From Clostridia bacterium (GTDB taxonomy: Bacteria > Bacillota > Clostridia > Christensenellales > Aristaeellaceae): a stretch of DNA of 59,320 nucleotides. The notes below the pieces were generated by a model. The model did not search any database and was not told where the DNA came from. It saw only the letters and a list, made by a program, of their open reading frames with translations. The translations under genes and the position numbers were made by a program. Location of the stretch: assembly GCA_017463245.1 (NCBI GenBank), contig JAFTPN010000029.1:1-59320 (forward strand). Reading direction: 5' to 3'. Shown here in pieces: positions 8,697 through 19,301 of this stretch. Within the stretch, counting starts at the first letter, position 1; each line of letters starts with the position of its first letter.

Positions 8697-10058
8697 ATGG
8701 AATTTGCAAACAAGAAGGTACTTGTCGTGGGCATGGCGCGCAGCGGCGTGGCAGCGGCTCAGCTGCTGGTGAAGCACGGCGCCCGGGTCGTGATCAACGA
8801 CAACAAGACGAAGGAAGAACTGGGCGACGCGCTCTCTCCGCTGGCGGGTCTGCCTATGGAAGAAAAGCTGGGGATGCCCGCCGCCCAGGCGCTGGAGGGC
8901 GTGGACATCATGGTGATCAGCCCCGGCATTCCGGATACGGCCGGCTTTGTGGTGCAGGCGAAGAACATGGGCATCCATGTGACGGGCGAGCTGGAAATGG
9001 CTTATCAGCTCGCTCCCGGCGAAATGGTTGCCATCACCGGCACCAACGGCAAGACCACCACGGTGTCGCTGCTGGGTGAGATCTTCAAGAACGCCGGTCG
9101 TGTGACCCATGTGGTGGGGAACATCGGCTATCCCTATTCCCAGGCGGCGCTGGAAGCCCGCAAGGACGATATGTTCGTGTGCGAGGTGTCCTCCTTCCAG
9201 ATGGAGACGGCGGAGGACTTCCACCCCAGGGCGGCGGCGCTGCTGAACATCACCGAGGATCACCTGAACCGCCATGGCACCATGGAGGAATACACCCGCA
9301 TGAAGATGCGGATGTTTCGCAACCAGACCGCCGACGACGTGGCGGTGTTCAATGCGGACGACCCGGCGCTGGCACCCCTGGTGAAGCAGGTGAAGAGCAA
9401 GGTGATGCTGTTCTCCCGCAAGCGTGAGGTGGAAAACGGCGCTTTCGTGCGGGATGGGCAGATCGTGGTGCGGTGGAACGGCGTGGAAAAGGCGGTGTGC
9501 GGTACTGATGAGGTGCGCATTCCCGGCCCCCACAACCTGGAGAATGCCCTGGCGGCGGCTTGCATGGCCACGGCCATGGGCGTGCCTGCCCCGGTGATCC
9601 GCCACAGCCTGCGCACCTTCAAGGGTGTGGAGCACCGCATCGAGTTCGTGCGCGAACTGGAAGGCGTGCGTTACATCAACGACAGCAAGGGCACCAATGT
9701 GGACTCCACCATCAAGGCGGTGCAGACCATGCAGCGCCCCACCGCCATCATCCTGGGCGGCTACGACAAGCATTGCGACTTCACCCCCCTGGTGAAGGAA
9801 ATGCTGGCGTCGCCCTTCATCAAGGAAGCCGTGCTCATCGGTGTGACGGCGGATCAGATCCAGCGGACGCTGGAGGAATGCGGCTTTGAGGGCATCCACC
9901 GGGCGGAAACGCTGAAGGACGCCATCGACCAATGCCGCGCCCTGGCCTCCGACGGCTGGAACGTGCTGCTGTCCCCGGCCTGTGCCTCCTTTGATATGTT
10001 CTTGGATTATGAGGCGCGGGGGCGCATCTTCAAGGAACTGGTGAATGAACTGAAATAA
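8697..10058 (+). CDS. murD: UDP-MurNAc-L-alanine:D-glutamate ligase
   Basis: 453 residues. An N-terminal Rossmann-like UDP-binding domain opens with KVLVVGMARSGVAA. The ATP-binding P-loop GTNGKTTTVSLLGE is near residue 114, NITEDHLNRHG near 185, and the C-terminal ligase domain contains HRIEFV, INDSKGTN and GGYDKH. It adds D-glutamate to UDP-MurNAc-L-Ala in the cytoplasm. Length and motif order are canonical, and it is cotranscribed with mraY and ftsW. Confidence 0.95.
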   Translation: MEFANKKVLVVGMARSGVAAAQLLVKHGARVVINDNKTKEELGDALSPLAGLPMEEKLGMPAAQALEGVDIMVISPGIPDTAGFVVQAKNMGIHVTGELEMAYQLAPGEMVAITGTNGKTTTVSLLGEIFKNAGRVTHVVGNIGYPYSQAALEARKDDMFVCEVSSFQMETAEDFHPRAAALLNITEDHLNRHGTMEEYTRMKMRMFRNQTADDVAVFNADDPALAPLVKQVKSKVMLFSRKREVENGAFVRDGQIVVRWNGVEKAVCGTDEVRIPGPHNLENALAAACMATAMGVPAPVIRHSLRTFKGVEHRIEFVRELEGVRYINDSKGTNVDSTIKAVQTMQRPTAIILGGYDKHCDFTPLVKEMLASPFIKEAVLIGVTADQIQRTLEECGFEGIHRAETLKDAIDQCRALASDGWNVLLSPACASFDMFLDYEARGRIFKELVNELK

Positions 10059-10085
10059 CCTGTCTTGCGCTGAAAGGAGCGGCCT

Positions 10086-11240
10086 ATGCTGCAAAACAAC
10101 AGCGCACAAAAGAGCAGCTTCAATCTACGCAAGACAAAGCTCAATCCCGTGGACGGCACGTTGATAGCGGTGCTTATCATGCTGCTGCTCGCGGGATTGC
10201 TGATTCTTTTTTCTGCCACCTACTACACCGCCCAGGACAGGGGAGACCCGCTGGGCGAGGTGAAAAAGCAGCTTATCGGCATCGGGCTGGGAACGGTGGC
10301 GATGCTGGTCACCAGCCGGGTGCCCTACCGCTTCTGGCGGGATACCTGGGTGGTGGTGGGCGCGCTGGGCATCAGCGCGGTGCTGCTGATATTGGTGATC
10401 ATCCCCGGCGTGGGCGTGTACCTGAACGGTTCCCGGCGCTGGCTGAGCATTGCGGGCATGAGCTTTCAGCCCTCGGAGTTCGCCAAGATCGCCGTGGTGC
10501 TGTACATGGCCACCACCCTGACCTACCGGGGGAAGCGCATCAAGTCGCTGATCTTCGGCATCGTGCCGGTGCTGCTGGTGCCGGGGGTGGTGTTCCTGCT
10601 GATTTTGCAGCAGCCGAACCTGTCCACGGCGGGCAGCATCCTCATCACCAGCCTGATCATGATCATCATGGCTGGCGCCAGGTGGCACCACATTGCCATG
10701 ATGCTCATCGGCGGCATGGGGGTGGGCGGCTTTTATGCCTGGAGCGCACCCTATCGCCGGGAGAGACTCCTTTCCTTCACCGATCCCTTTGCCAAAATGA
10801 ACGACGAGGGCTACCAGCTGGCGCAGTCGCTGATCGCCTTTGGCTCCGGCGGCACCTTCGGCATGGGGCTGGGCATGGGCAGGCAGAAGTACGCTTACCT
10901 GCCGTATCCTGAGAGCGACTTCATCTTCGCCATCGTGGGCGAGGACTTCGGCTTTGTGGGCTGCGTGGCGGTGATCGCCCTGTTTGTGGCCTTCATGCTG
11001 TGCGGGATGCGCATTGCTACCCGCTGCCGGGATAAATTCGGCGCACTACTCTCGGCAGGCATCACCTGCTCCATCACCGTGCAGGCGTTCCTGAACATGG
11101 GCGTGGTCATCGGCATCCTGCCCACCACGGGGCTGCCGCTGCCCTTCTTCTCAGCGGGCGGCACGTCCATCTCCATCACCATGGCGGCGGTGGGCATATT
11201 GATGAACATCTCCCGCACCGCAGGCCGCATGGAAACATGA
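10086..11240 (+). CDS. ftsW: SEDS peptidoglycan polymerase FtsW/SpoVE
   Basis: 384 residues with about ten membrane helices. Conserved SEDS stretches are NGSRRWLSIAGMSFQPSEFAK near residues 118-138, a DEGYQL loop near 240, ESDFIFAIVGEDFGF near 277 and TGLPLPFFSAGGTS near 349. FtsW polymerises lipid II at the septum with its class B PBP partner, most likely the PASTA-PBP encoded upstream. murG, which normally follows ftsW, is absent; murA begins 61 bases after the stop. An ATG start with an AAAGGAG site is clear. Confidence 0.93.
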   Translation: MLQNNSAQKSSFNLRKTKLNPVDGTLIAVLIMLLLAGLLILFSATYYTAQDRGDPLGEVKKQLIGIGLGTVAMLVTSRVPYRFWRDTWVVVGALGISAVLLILVIIPGVGVYLNGSRRWLSIAGMSFQPSEFAKIAVVLYMATTLTYRGKRIKSLIFGIVPVLLVPGVVFLLILQQPNLSTAGSILITSLIMIIMAGARWHHIAMMLIGGMGVGGFYAWSAPYRRERLLSFTDPFAKMNDEGYQLAQSLIAFGSGGTFGMGLGMGRQKYAYLPYPESDFIFAIVGEDFGFVGCVAVIALFVAFMLCGMRIATRCRDKFGALLSAGITCSITVQAFLNMGVVIGILPTTGLPLPFFSAGGTSISITMAAVGILMNISRTAGRMET

Positions 11241-11301
11241 ATTTTCGCACCCATCCTCCGCTTTGGCATAGGCTGAAGCAGTTGATCGGGAGGTGGGTGC
11301 G

Positions 11302-12558
11302 ATGGAGGCTTTCCTGGTGGAAGGCGGTGGTCGGCTGGAGGGTACGCTGCGGGTGGATGCTGCCAAGAATGCGGTGCTGCCCATTCTGGCGGCGGCCATC
11401 CTGACGGAGGACGCGGTGACCCTGCTGGATGTGCCCTGCATCAGCGATGCGGCGCACATGGCGGAGATACTGACCATCCTGGGCTGCAATGTGGAGCGGC
11501 AGGGCAAGCGCATGACGGTGCGCAGCGGCGGGCTGCATGGCTGGGAAATGCCCGACAGGCTTTCCAAGCAGATCCGCTCCTCCATCTTCCTGCTGGGGCC
11601 GATTTTGTCCCGGTTCCGCAAGGCCACGGTTACATATCCCGGGGGCTGCGAGATCGGCCTGCGCCCCATTGACCTGCACCTGCGGGGCTTGCGCAGCCTG
11701 GGGGTGAAGGTGAGCGAATCCGGCGGGATGATCCATTGCGACGGCTCGGCCATGAAGGCCGGGGACGTGTACTTTGATTATCCCAGCGTGGGCGCCACGG
11801 AAAACGTGATGATGGCTGCCGTGCTTTTGCCGGGTGTGACCACCATCCACAATGCGGCGCGGGAGCCGGAGATCGTGGACTTGCAGAACTTCATCAACGC
11901 CATGGGCGGCAGGGTGAAGGGTGCGGGCAGCCAGACGGTGGAGATCACCGGGGTGAAGAAGCTCTGCGGCGTGACCTATACCCCCATGCCCGACCGCATT
12001 GTGGCCGGAACGCTGCTGGCGGCGGCGGCCATCACGGGCGGGGAGATCGAACTGACCAATGCGCCCACCGCTGACATGATGGCGGTGCTGACCAAGTTGC
12101 GGGAGATGGGCTGCCGCATCCATGAGGAGCCCACGGTGCTGCGCATCAGCGCGCCGGAGCGGCTGACGGCCTTTTCCCAGCTGCAAACGCAGCCCCATCC
12201 CGGCTTTCCCACGGATATGCAGGTGCAGATGCTGGCGCTGCTCTCCGTGGCGCAGGGAATGGGCATCATTATGGAGAATGTATTTGAAAACAGGTTCACC
12301 CATGCCGGTGACCTGAACCGCATGGGTGCGCGCATTCTGTGCAGCGGCAGGACGGCCGTGGTGCAGGGCGTGGAGCAGCTCTATGGTGCGCGGGTCACCG
12401 CCCGCGATCTGCGGGGCGGCGCTGCCCTGGTGCTGGCCGGGCTGAAGGCCCAGGGGCTGACCCAGGTGGATCATGCCGAATTGGTGGACAGAGGGTATGA
12501 TCACCTGGAGAACCAGCTGACGGCGCTGGGTGCAAGGATAAGACGGATCGACGTGTGA
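11302..12558 (+). CDS. murA: UDP-GlcNAc 1-carboxyvinyltransferase
   Basis: 418 residues from the ATG at 11302; GGGAGGT lies seven bases before it, which favours it over the in-frame GTG at 11293. The fold is the EPT inside-out barrel: an N-terminal LRVDAAKNAVLPILAA with the substrate Lys-Asn pair, the active-site Cys in YPGGCEIGLRPIDLHL (about residue 117) and FPTDMQVQM near 302. It transfers enolpyruvate from PEP to UDP-GlcNAc, the first committed wall step. A cysteine at this site is the fosfomycin-sensitive form. It lies between ftsW and ftsQ, as in several clostridial dcw clusters. Confidence 0.94.
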   Translation: MEAFLVEGGGRLEGTLRVDAAKNAVLPILAAAILTEDAVTLLDVPCISDAAHMAEILTILGCNVERQGKRMTVRSGGLHGWEMPDRLSKQIRSSIFLLGPILSRFRKATVTYPGGCEIGLRPIDLHLRGLRSLGVKVSESGGMIHCDGSAMKAGDVYFDYPSVGATENVMMAAVLLPGVTTIHNAAREPEIVDLQNFINAMGGRVKGAGSQTVEITGVKKLCGVTYTPMPDRIVAGTLLAAAAITGGEIELTNAPTADMMAVLTKLREMGCRIHEEPTVLRISAPERLTAFSQLQTQPHPGFPTDMQVQMLALLSVAQGMGIIMENVFENRFTHAGDLNRMGARILCSGRTAVVQGVEQLYGARVTARDLRGGAALVLAGLKAQGLTQVDHAELVDRGYDHLENQLTALGARIRRIDV

Positions 12559-12577
12559 ACAAAAGGAGGCGTGGCTG

Positions 12578-13702
12578 ATGGAGCCTAACTGGCAGCAGAA
12601 GCAGCAGGGCGGGGGACGACCCACCGCCTGGAGCGAAGAGGGCGAATATGCCCAGAAGCCGCTGGGAACGAGCCAGGAGCCGCGCTATGCTGCGCCCCAG
12701 CACACGGGGTATCAGCAGCCGTATCAGGGGCAGGGGAGCTATGCTCCTCCCAACGGGGGACAAGCCTGGCAGGGGTATCCGCCCCAGCCCAGCGCGGCGC
12801 CCACGCCCAGCAATCCCTGGGCAACGGGGCCGGTGGACCCCTTTGAGGAACCCTCGGAGGCGCCGGAGCTTCGCGACCAGCGCAGCGATCACCTGTACAA
12901 CAAGGAGGATCGCTTCTGGGATCATGTGGAGGGCTCGCAGGCCACCGATCGCCACGGCAAGACCCAGAGCAATCGCAAGGCGGAAAGCCACACCATGCGC
13001 TGGGTGATCCTGATACTGGCGGTGCTGGTGGCGGTGGGCGGACTGGTGTACGGCGCGGTGTTCCAGGTGCGGGACATCACCGTGCAGGGCGGCGTGACCA
13101 TCCCGGAAAAGGACATCATCAGGCTTTCCGGCATCACTCAGGGCATGAACACCTTCTCCATCGACGATGATCTGGTGGAGCGCAATATCGAGAGCAACCG
13201 CTACCTCTCCTTCGTCTGTGTGGACAAGCAGCTGCCGGACAAGGTGGTGATCCAGGTGAAGGAGCGCATCCCTGCGGCAACGGTGAAGTATTGCGGCATT
13301 CTCTACACCATGGACAACCGGGGCATGGTGCTGGAGGAATCCCTGGACACGGAGGCCGAGACCGGGCTGGTGCTGATGAGCGGCATGAACATCCACGATT
13401 GCCGTGTGGGGCAGGTGCTGAGCCTGAACGACGCCCAGCAGATGCAGATATTCACCGAGATATTGGTGGAGCTGAAGGTGATGAGCGCCCTGAACCGGGT
13501 GAAGGAATTGGATCTGTCCAATATGGATAACCTATTCATCGTTTCCAAGGACGGGTTCACGGTGCGGCTGGGCACGGCGGAGAACCTGCACGCCAAGCTG
13601 CGCTCCATGCTGCTGACGCTGGATCACCTGCAGCGCGAGGGCTATGAGGGCGGCACGGTGGACGTGAGCGCGCCGGTGAATCCCACCTATACGCCGGAAT
13701 GA
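12578..13702 (+). CDS. ftsQ: Cell division protein FtsQ/DivIB
   Basis: 374 residues. A ~140-residue cytoplasmic region rich in Gln, Pro, Gly and Tyr looks disordered. A single membrane helix (about 141-162) leads into a POTRA domain that opens with FQVRDITVQGGVTIPEKDI. The FtsQ core (VERNIESNRYLSFVCV, VKERIPAATVKY) follows. DivIB scaffolds FtsL/DivIC at the septum. The ATG has an AAAGGAGG site. A perfect AT-rich inverted repeat and then a new promoter follow the stop, so this is probably the end of the first dcw transcript. Confidence 0.88.
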   Translation: MEPNWQQKQQGGGRPTAWSEEGEYAQKPLGTSQEPRYAAPQHTGYQQPYQGQGSYAPPNGGQAWQGYPPQPSAAPTPSNPWATGPVDPFEEPSEAPELRDQRSDHLYNKEDRFWDHVEGSQATDRHGKTQSNRKAESHTMRWVILILAVLVAVGGLVYGAVFQVRDITVQGGVTIPEKDIIRLSGITQGMNTFSIDDDLVERNIESNRYLSFVCVDKQLPDKVVIQVKERIPAATVKYCGILYTMDNRGMVLEESLDTEAETGLVLMSGMNIHDCRVGQVLSLNDAQQMQIFTEILVELKVMSALNRVKELDLSNMDNLFIVSKDGFTVRLGTAENLHAKLRSMLLTLDHLQREGYEGGTVDVSAPVNPTYTPE

Positions 13703-13711
13703 TGACAAATT

Positions 13712-13737
13712 TTACAATTTTGCATCGAAAATTGTAA
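13712..13737. repeat. Perfect 10-bp AT-rich inverted repeat after ftsQ
   Basis: TTACAATTTT and AAAATTGTAA are separated by GCATCG. It lies just after the ftsQ stop and 30 bases before the ftsA promoter. No T run follows, so it is a poor intrinsic terminator; a protein-binding site is equally possible. Confidence 0.6.
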
Positions 13738-13766
13738 GATTCTTGTGCCTTCGGGCTGGAAAACAC

Positions 13767-13795
13767 TTGCATTCGCGGCGAAAAGCGATTATAAT
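13767..13795 (+). promoter_or_regulatory. Promoter of ftsA-ftsZ
   Basis: TTGCAT and TATAAT are spaced by 17 bases. It gives a leader of about 125 bases before the ftsA ATG and separates ftsAZ expression from the upstream dcw genes. Confidence 0.8.
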
Positions 13796-13824
13796 AGACA
13801 ATGGTATATTGGATAAGTGGTAGT

Positions 13825-13856
13825 GTGCCTGTGAGCGTTTGGCTCATTTCAGGCAC
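13825..13856 (+). promoter_or_regulatory. Hairpin in the ftsA leader
   Basis: GTGCCTG pairs with CAGGCAC and, inside it, TGAGC pairs with GCTCA, closed by a small loop with a three-base bulge. It forms about 25 bases after the expected transcript start. A regulatory role is inferred only. Confidence 0.5.
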
Positions 13857-13928
13857 GATCCAGAAAGTTCATCCTGCGGTGAACGGGAAAGGTTCCCAGC
13901 CGCGGGAAGCAGGGGGTATGAGAGACCT

Positions 13929-15125
13929 ATGAAGACCACGGTAGCGGCCATCGATTTCGGGACGAGCAAGATCGTCACCCTGGTCGCCGAAAACAGCGGT
14001 AGTCAACGCTGCGACATCGTGGGCGCAGGCATTGCGGCCTATGATGGATACCTGGAGGAAGGCTGGAATAACCCTGGCGAACTGGATGAGAAGATCCGTC
14101 AGTCCATCAGCGAGGCAGAAAAGCAGAGCCACCGCAAGCTCCGCGAGATCAATGTGGGCGTGCCCGGCGCGTTCACCCGGGTCTACGCCACAGAGGCTCG
14201 CGTGTCCCTCAAGGGACCGGATCCCCGTGTGTCCGCCTCCGACGTGAAGGCCATCTTCCGTGCCGCCACGGAAAACCTGGGTTCCCTGCCCGGCATCGTG
14301 GTGCACTCCAGCCCCGCCTGGTTTATGGTGGATGATGGCAAAAAGACCCTGGAGCCCGTGGGCATGAAGGGTCGCGAGCTGAGTGCGCTGATCTCCTTTG
14401 TGGTGGCGAACCAGTTCTTTGTGGACGAGGTGAACAACCGCCTGGCCGAGATCGGCATCACGGCCAACGGGTTCTACTCCACTCCCGCAGGCGAGGCCAT
14501 GCTTTACCTGCCGGAGGAGGATCGCGACCGCACGGCGGTGCTGATCGACATGGGCTACCTGAACACCGAGGTCATGGCTGTGGAGGGCGATGCGCTCATC
14601 TTCCACAAGACCATTGAGATCGGCGGCGGCAACATTGCGGCTGATCTGGCCATCGGCCTGGACATCCCGCTGAAGGACGCCGAGGAGAAGATCAAGCGCC
14701 AGTATGTATACGGCATCGGTGCTGCGGGCGAGACCTACGACCTGCCCGGTGTGGACGGCCAGAAGCCCCGCTCCTTTACCCGCGACGAGGTGACGGAGAT
14801 CATCACCGCCCGGGTGGACGAGATCGCCGAGGAGATCCAGGCAGCCATTGAAGACAGCGGCATCAAGCTGGGCAACTGGTCCAACATCTACCTCACCGGC
14901 GGCGGACTGAGCTTCAACCGCGGCGGCAAGGACTACCTGTCCAACAAGCTGGGTCGCCCGGTACGCGACGTTCCCAAGCGCACCACCAAGATGAACAGCC
15001 ATGCTTACTCCAGCACGCTGGGTCTGATGGACTTGATCATCGATACCATTGAACAGCAACACCAGCCGTCCGCTGGCTTTGGCGGCGCGGTGAAGGATTT
15101 CTTCCGCAGTCTGCTGGGCGGCTGA
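13929..15125 (+). CDS. ftsA: Cell division ATPase FtsA
   Basis: 398 residues from the ATG at 13929, where the conserved actin-like start TVAAIDFGTSKIVTLV begins. Phosphate and nucleotide loops are visible: IDFGTSK near residue 8, VLIDMGYLNTEV near 203 and YLTGGGLSFN near 323. The C-terminus GGAVKDFFRSLLGG is a classical amphipathic membrane-targeting helix. FtsA tethers FtsZ filaments to the membrane. A frame extending upstream from 13839 is rejected because its sequence is not FtsA-like. ftsZ follows 53 bases later. Confidence 0.93.
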   Translation: MKTTVAAIDFGTSKIVTLVAENSGSQRCDIVGAGIAAYDGYLEEGWNNPGELDEKIRQSISEAEKQSHRKLREINVGVPGAFTRVYATEARVSLKGPDPRVSASDVKAIFRAATENLGSLPGIVVHSSPAWFMVDDGKKTLEPVGMKGRELSALISFVVANQFFVDEVNNRLAEIGITANGFYSTPAGEAMLYLPEEDRDRTAVLIDMGYLNTEVMAVEGDALIFHKTIEIGGGNIAADLAIGLDIPLKDAEEKIKRQYVYGIGAAGETYDLPGVDGQKPRSFTRDEVTEIITARVDEIAEEIQAAIEDSGIKLGNWSNIYLTGGGLSFNRGGKDYLSNKLGRPVRDVPKRTTKMNSHAYSSTLGLMDLIIDTIEQQHQPSAGFGGAVKDFFRSLLGG

Positions 15126-15178
15126 TGAATCAGCGCGGCAAGGCCGGATCAATGTGAATTATGTCAGGAGGATGCAAA

Positions 15179-16633
<1,455 letters not shown>

Positions 16634-16710
16634 GGTGGGCAGTGCCCACACCCATTTCCGACGGACGGGTGCGTGGCCGGGGTTGAGCTCCGCGAGAATA
16701 CAAGATTGAA

Positions 16711-16734
16711 GGGAGAGCATTGCGCTCTCCCTTT
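16711..16734. terminator. Terminator between convergent ftsZ and class A PBP genes
   Basis: GGGAGAGC / GCTCTCCC with loop ATTGC is followed by CTTTTGCT on the plus strand. It lies between two convergent stop codons and may serve ftsZ mainly. A separate small hairpin, GTGGGC-AGT-GCCCAC (16635-16649), sits directly after the ftsZ stop. Confidence 0.75.
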
Positions 16735-16736
16735 TG

Positions 16737-19130
16737 CTATTCGCTGAAGATGGAAGCGGGACGGTCGTCCTCGTCTTCATCCTCGCGGCCGAAGAGGTTC
16801 TTCAGCCAGCCGGTCAAAGTGCCGCCGCTGTCCTTCACCCGGGCCACCTGCACGCTCTGCAGACCTTCCAGCAGGATGCCGTTGTCCAGCAGCTCCGCGT
16901 GGACGGGAATGACGCGGTAGGTGTAGGTCACGCCAGCGCGGGCTTTGGTATCGGTGAAATACAGGGTCTGGCCGGGGGTGCCGCGCAGCTCGGTGAGGAT
17001 GAAGCTCTCGCCGATGGCGTCACGCTGGACACGGTAGACGGCGGTGCTGGCGGGTTCGATGACCAGCACGGGCTGGCCAGCATCATTATGAGTGACGTAG
17101 AAGGATTTTGCCGAGGGCGGCGCAGTCCACACGTCGCTCTTTTTGGTGGGCTGGTTGCCGGCGGTGAACAGCTCGGTGGTGCGGTAGGCCTTGGGGGTGA
17201 GGGAGGTGGCCAGCATGACCTCGCCCTTCCACTCAATGGCTTTTTTGTCGATCTCCACCGACACGATGCCGCTGGGGCGGGTGAAGTCCGGCGTGGACTT
17301 CCCGGCGTACCAGGCCTTGAGAAAATTGCGGGCAAGGGTGGCGGGATTGGTGCCGCCGCTGACGCTGTTGGACAGGCGGTGGTTCTCGTCGGGATTGTCG
17401 TAGCCCATCCACACGGCGGTGGACAGCTCCGGGGTGTAGGCGTTCATCCAGGCGTCCCGGTTGCCGCCGCCGGTCATGTTCACGGTGCCAGTTTTGCCCG
17501 CCACGGGGGTTCCGGCGCTGTTCAGCCGGGTGCCGGTGCCGGAGGTGATCACGGTTTTCAGCAGGCTGGTCATGAGGTAGGCATTCTGGGCAGACAGCAC
17601 CCGCGTGCCGCTGTCCTGGTGCTGGTAGACCACCTTGCCGCTCTGGTCGGTGATGCGCTCGATGAAGTAGGGCGCATAGTAGGTGCCGCCATTGGCAAAG
17701 GGGATGTAGGCGGCGGCCATCTGCACGGGGGAGGTGCCGTAGGTCATGCTGCCCAGGGCGAGGGACAGGTTCCAGTCCCGGTCGTCCAGGGGGATGCCCA
17801 CGCTTTGCAGGTAGCGGCGGCAGCCCTCCACGCCCACGGCCTGCATCACTTTCACGGCAGGAATGTTCAGGCTGTTTTTCAGCGCCTGGCGCACGGTGAC
17901 ATAGCCATAGTAGGCGTTGCCAGCGTTCTTGGGCTTGTAGCCGTTGAAATTGGTGGGTTCGTCCAGCACGGCGGAGGCGGTTGTCCAACCTGCATACTCC
18001 ATGGCGGGTGCGTACACGGCCAGGGGCTTCAGGGCGGAGCCGGGCTGGCGGCGCAGCTGGGTGGCGCGGTTCAGACCCCGGCGGGTGGTGTATTCGCGCC
18101 CGCCCACAATGGCGCGGACAGCGCCCGTTTGGGTGTCCACGCAGGCTGCGGCGGACTGCACGGGGGTGCCGTCCTTGGCGTTGGCGGGGAAGATGTCCTT
18201 GGTGTACTGCTCGTCCAGAATGGACTGCATGGCTTGATCCAGCGTGGTGTCGATGCGGTAGCCGCCCGCCAGCAGGGTCTCGGCAGAAACGTCCAGCTGG
18301 AGCTCGGCCTCGTCCAGCACGGCATCCACAAACCAGCCATAGGCGGTGGCTGCGGCGGTGCTTTCGGCGGCGGTGATGTCCTCCTGCATGGCCTCGTCGT
18401 ATTCCTGCTGGGTGAGCATGCCCTCCTGGAGCATCACGCCCAGGATGTAGCTCCGGCGGTCTGCATTGGCTTCCGGTGCGGTCTGGATGCTGTAAGCCGA
18501 GGGCGCCTTGATGGCGGCGGCCAGGGTGGCGGCCTGGGCGGGGGAGAGATCCTTTGCGTCCACGCCGAAGGTGACCTGGGCGGCGGCCTGAATGCCGTAG
18601 GCGCCCTGGCCAAAATAGATATAGTTCAGGTACATTTCCAGGATTTCATCTTTCTCGAACCGCTGCTCCATTTGCAGCGCCAGGTAGATCTCCTCCAGCT
18701 TGCGGGCAATGGTCTTCTGGCTGGAGAGGTGGGAGAGCTTCACCAGCTGCTGGGTGATGGTGCTGGCGCCTTGGCTGTAAGCGCCGCTGCGCAGGTTGCT
18801 GACCACAGCGCCCAGAATGCGGGTGATGTCAAAGCCCGGATGCTTGTAGAATCGCAGGTCTTCGGCGGCCAGAAAGGCGTCTACCACGTGCTGGGGAAGG
18901 TCGTCCATGTCGATCACGGTGCGGTTCTCCGTGCCCACCAGGGTGGTGACGTAAGCGCCGTCCTTGTCATAAATGGCGCCGGTCTGCGCCAGGTTGGTGA
19001 GTTTGTTGACGTCCAGGGTCTGCCAGGAGGGCACGTCGAAATACACATAGGCAAAGCCGCCCAGCCCGAGCGCTGCAACGATGGCGGCGATGAGAACGAT
19101 CCGCTTGATGGTCTGCTTTTTCCCCGGCAT
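16737..19130 (-). CDS. Class A penicillin-binding protein (GT51 plus transpeptidase)
   Basis: 797 residues from the ATG at 19130, with AGGAGGG upstream; an in-frame upstream extension is not PBP-like. A membrane anchor (10-30) is followed by the glycosyltransferase motifs EDLRFYKHPGFD (catalytic Glu90), GASTITQQLVK and KLEEIYLALQME. The transpeptidase has SALK (Ser364), SLN (419-421) and KTG (545-547). The C-terminal ~120 residues resemble a fibronectin type III module (AGVTYTYRVIPVHAE). It both polymerises and cross-links peptidoglycan outside the membrane. It is a single-gene unit convergent with ftsZ. Confidence 0.93.
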   Translation of the reverse strand: MPGKKQTIKRIVLIAAIVAALGLGGFAYVYFDVPSWQTLDVNKLTNLAQTGAIYDKDGAYVTTLVGTENRTVIDMDDLPQHVVDAFLAAEDLRFYKHPGFDITRILGAVVSNLRSGAYSQGASTITQQLVKLSHLSSQKTIARKLEEIYLALQMEQRFEKDEILEMYLNYIYFGQGAYGIQAAAQVTFGVDAKDLSPAQAATLAAAIKAPSAYSIQTAPEANADRRSYILGVMLQEGMLTQQEYDEAMQEDITAAESTAAATAYGWFVDAVLDEAELQLDVSAETLLAGGYRIDTTLDQAMQSILDEQYTKDIFPANAKDGTPVQSAAACVDTQTGAVRAIVGGREYTTRRGLNRATQLRRQPGSALKPLAVYAPAMEYAGWTTASAVLDEPTNFNGYKPKNAGNAYYGYVTVRQALKNSLNIPAVKVMQAVGVEGCRRYLQSVGIPLDDRDWNLSLALGSMTYGTSPVQMAAAYIPFANGGTYYAPYFIERITDQSGKVVYQHQDSGTRVLSAQNAYLMTSLLKTVITSGTGTRLNSAGTPVAGKTGTVNMTGGGNRDAWMNAYTPELSTAVWMGYDNPDENHRLSNSVSGGTNPATLARNFLKAWYAGKSTPDFTRPSGIVSVEIDKKAIEWKGEVMLATSLTPKAYRTTELFTAGNQPTKKSDVWTAPPSAKSFYVTHNDAGQPVLVIEPASTAVYRVQRDAIGESFILTELRGTPGQTLYFTDTKARAGVTYTYRVIPVHAELLDNGILLEGLQSVQVARVKDSGGTLTGWLKNLFGREDEDEDDRPASIFSE

Positions 19131-19239
19131 GGCGATCCCTCCTGCGGGGTAGTATGCCCGGCGGCGGGGCGGGTGTGCCATGCATTTGCTGGCGGTGCAG
19201 GAAAATTTGCACAGGTGGGGGAGAACGTGCAAATTATGC

Positions 19240-19268
19240 TGGTCAAAAGGTCAAAAGTGGGCTATAAT
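19240..19268 (+). promoter_or_regulatory. Promoter of the solute-binding-protein gene
   Basis: TGGTCA (four of six matches to TTGACA), 17 bases, then TATAAT. It lies 34 bases upstream of the ATG at 19302. Confidence 0.65.
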
Positions 19269-19301
19269 ATATAAAATACCTTGATCAAAGGAGGAAACAC
19301 C

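Noticed and set aside
7680-10109. An ~800-residue open frame on the minus strand opposite mraY and murD
   Set aside because: It is a mirror of GC-rich coding sequence: His/Gln/Ala/Gly-rich with no domain, and it lies wholly opposite two certain genes.
16734-19274. A ~850-residue plus-strand open frame opposite the class A PBP gene
   Set aside because: Gly/His/Val-rich mirror translation with no motif; the minus-strand gene is complete.
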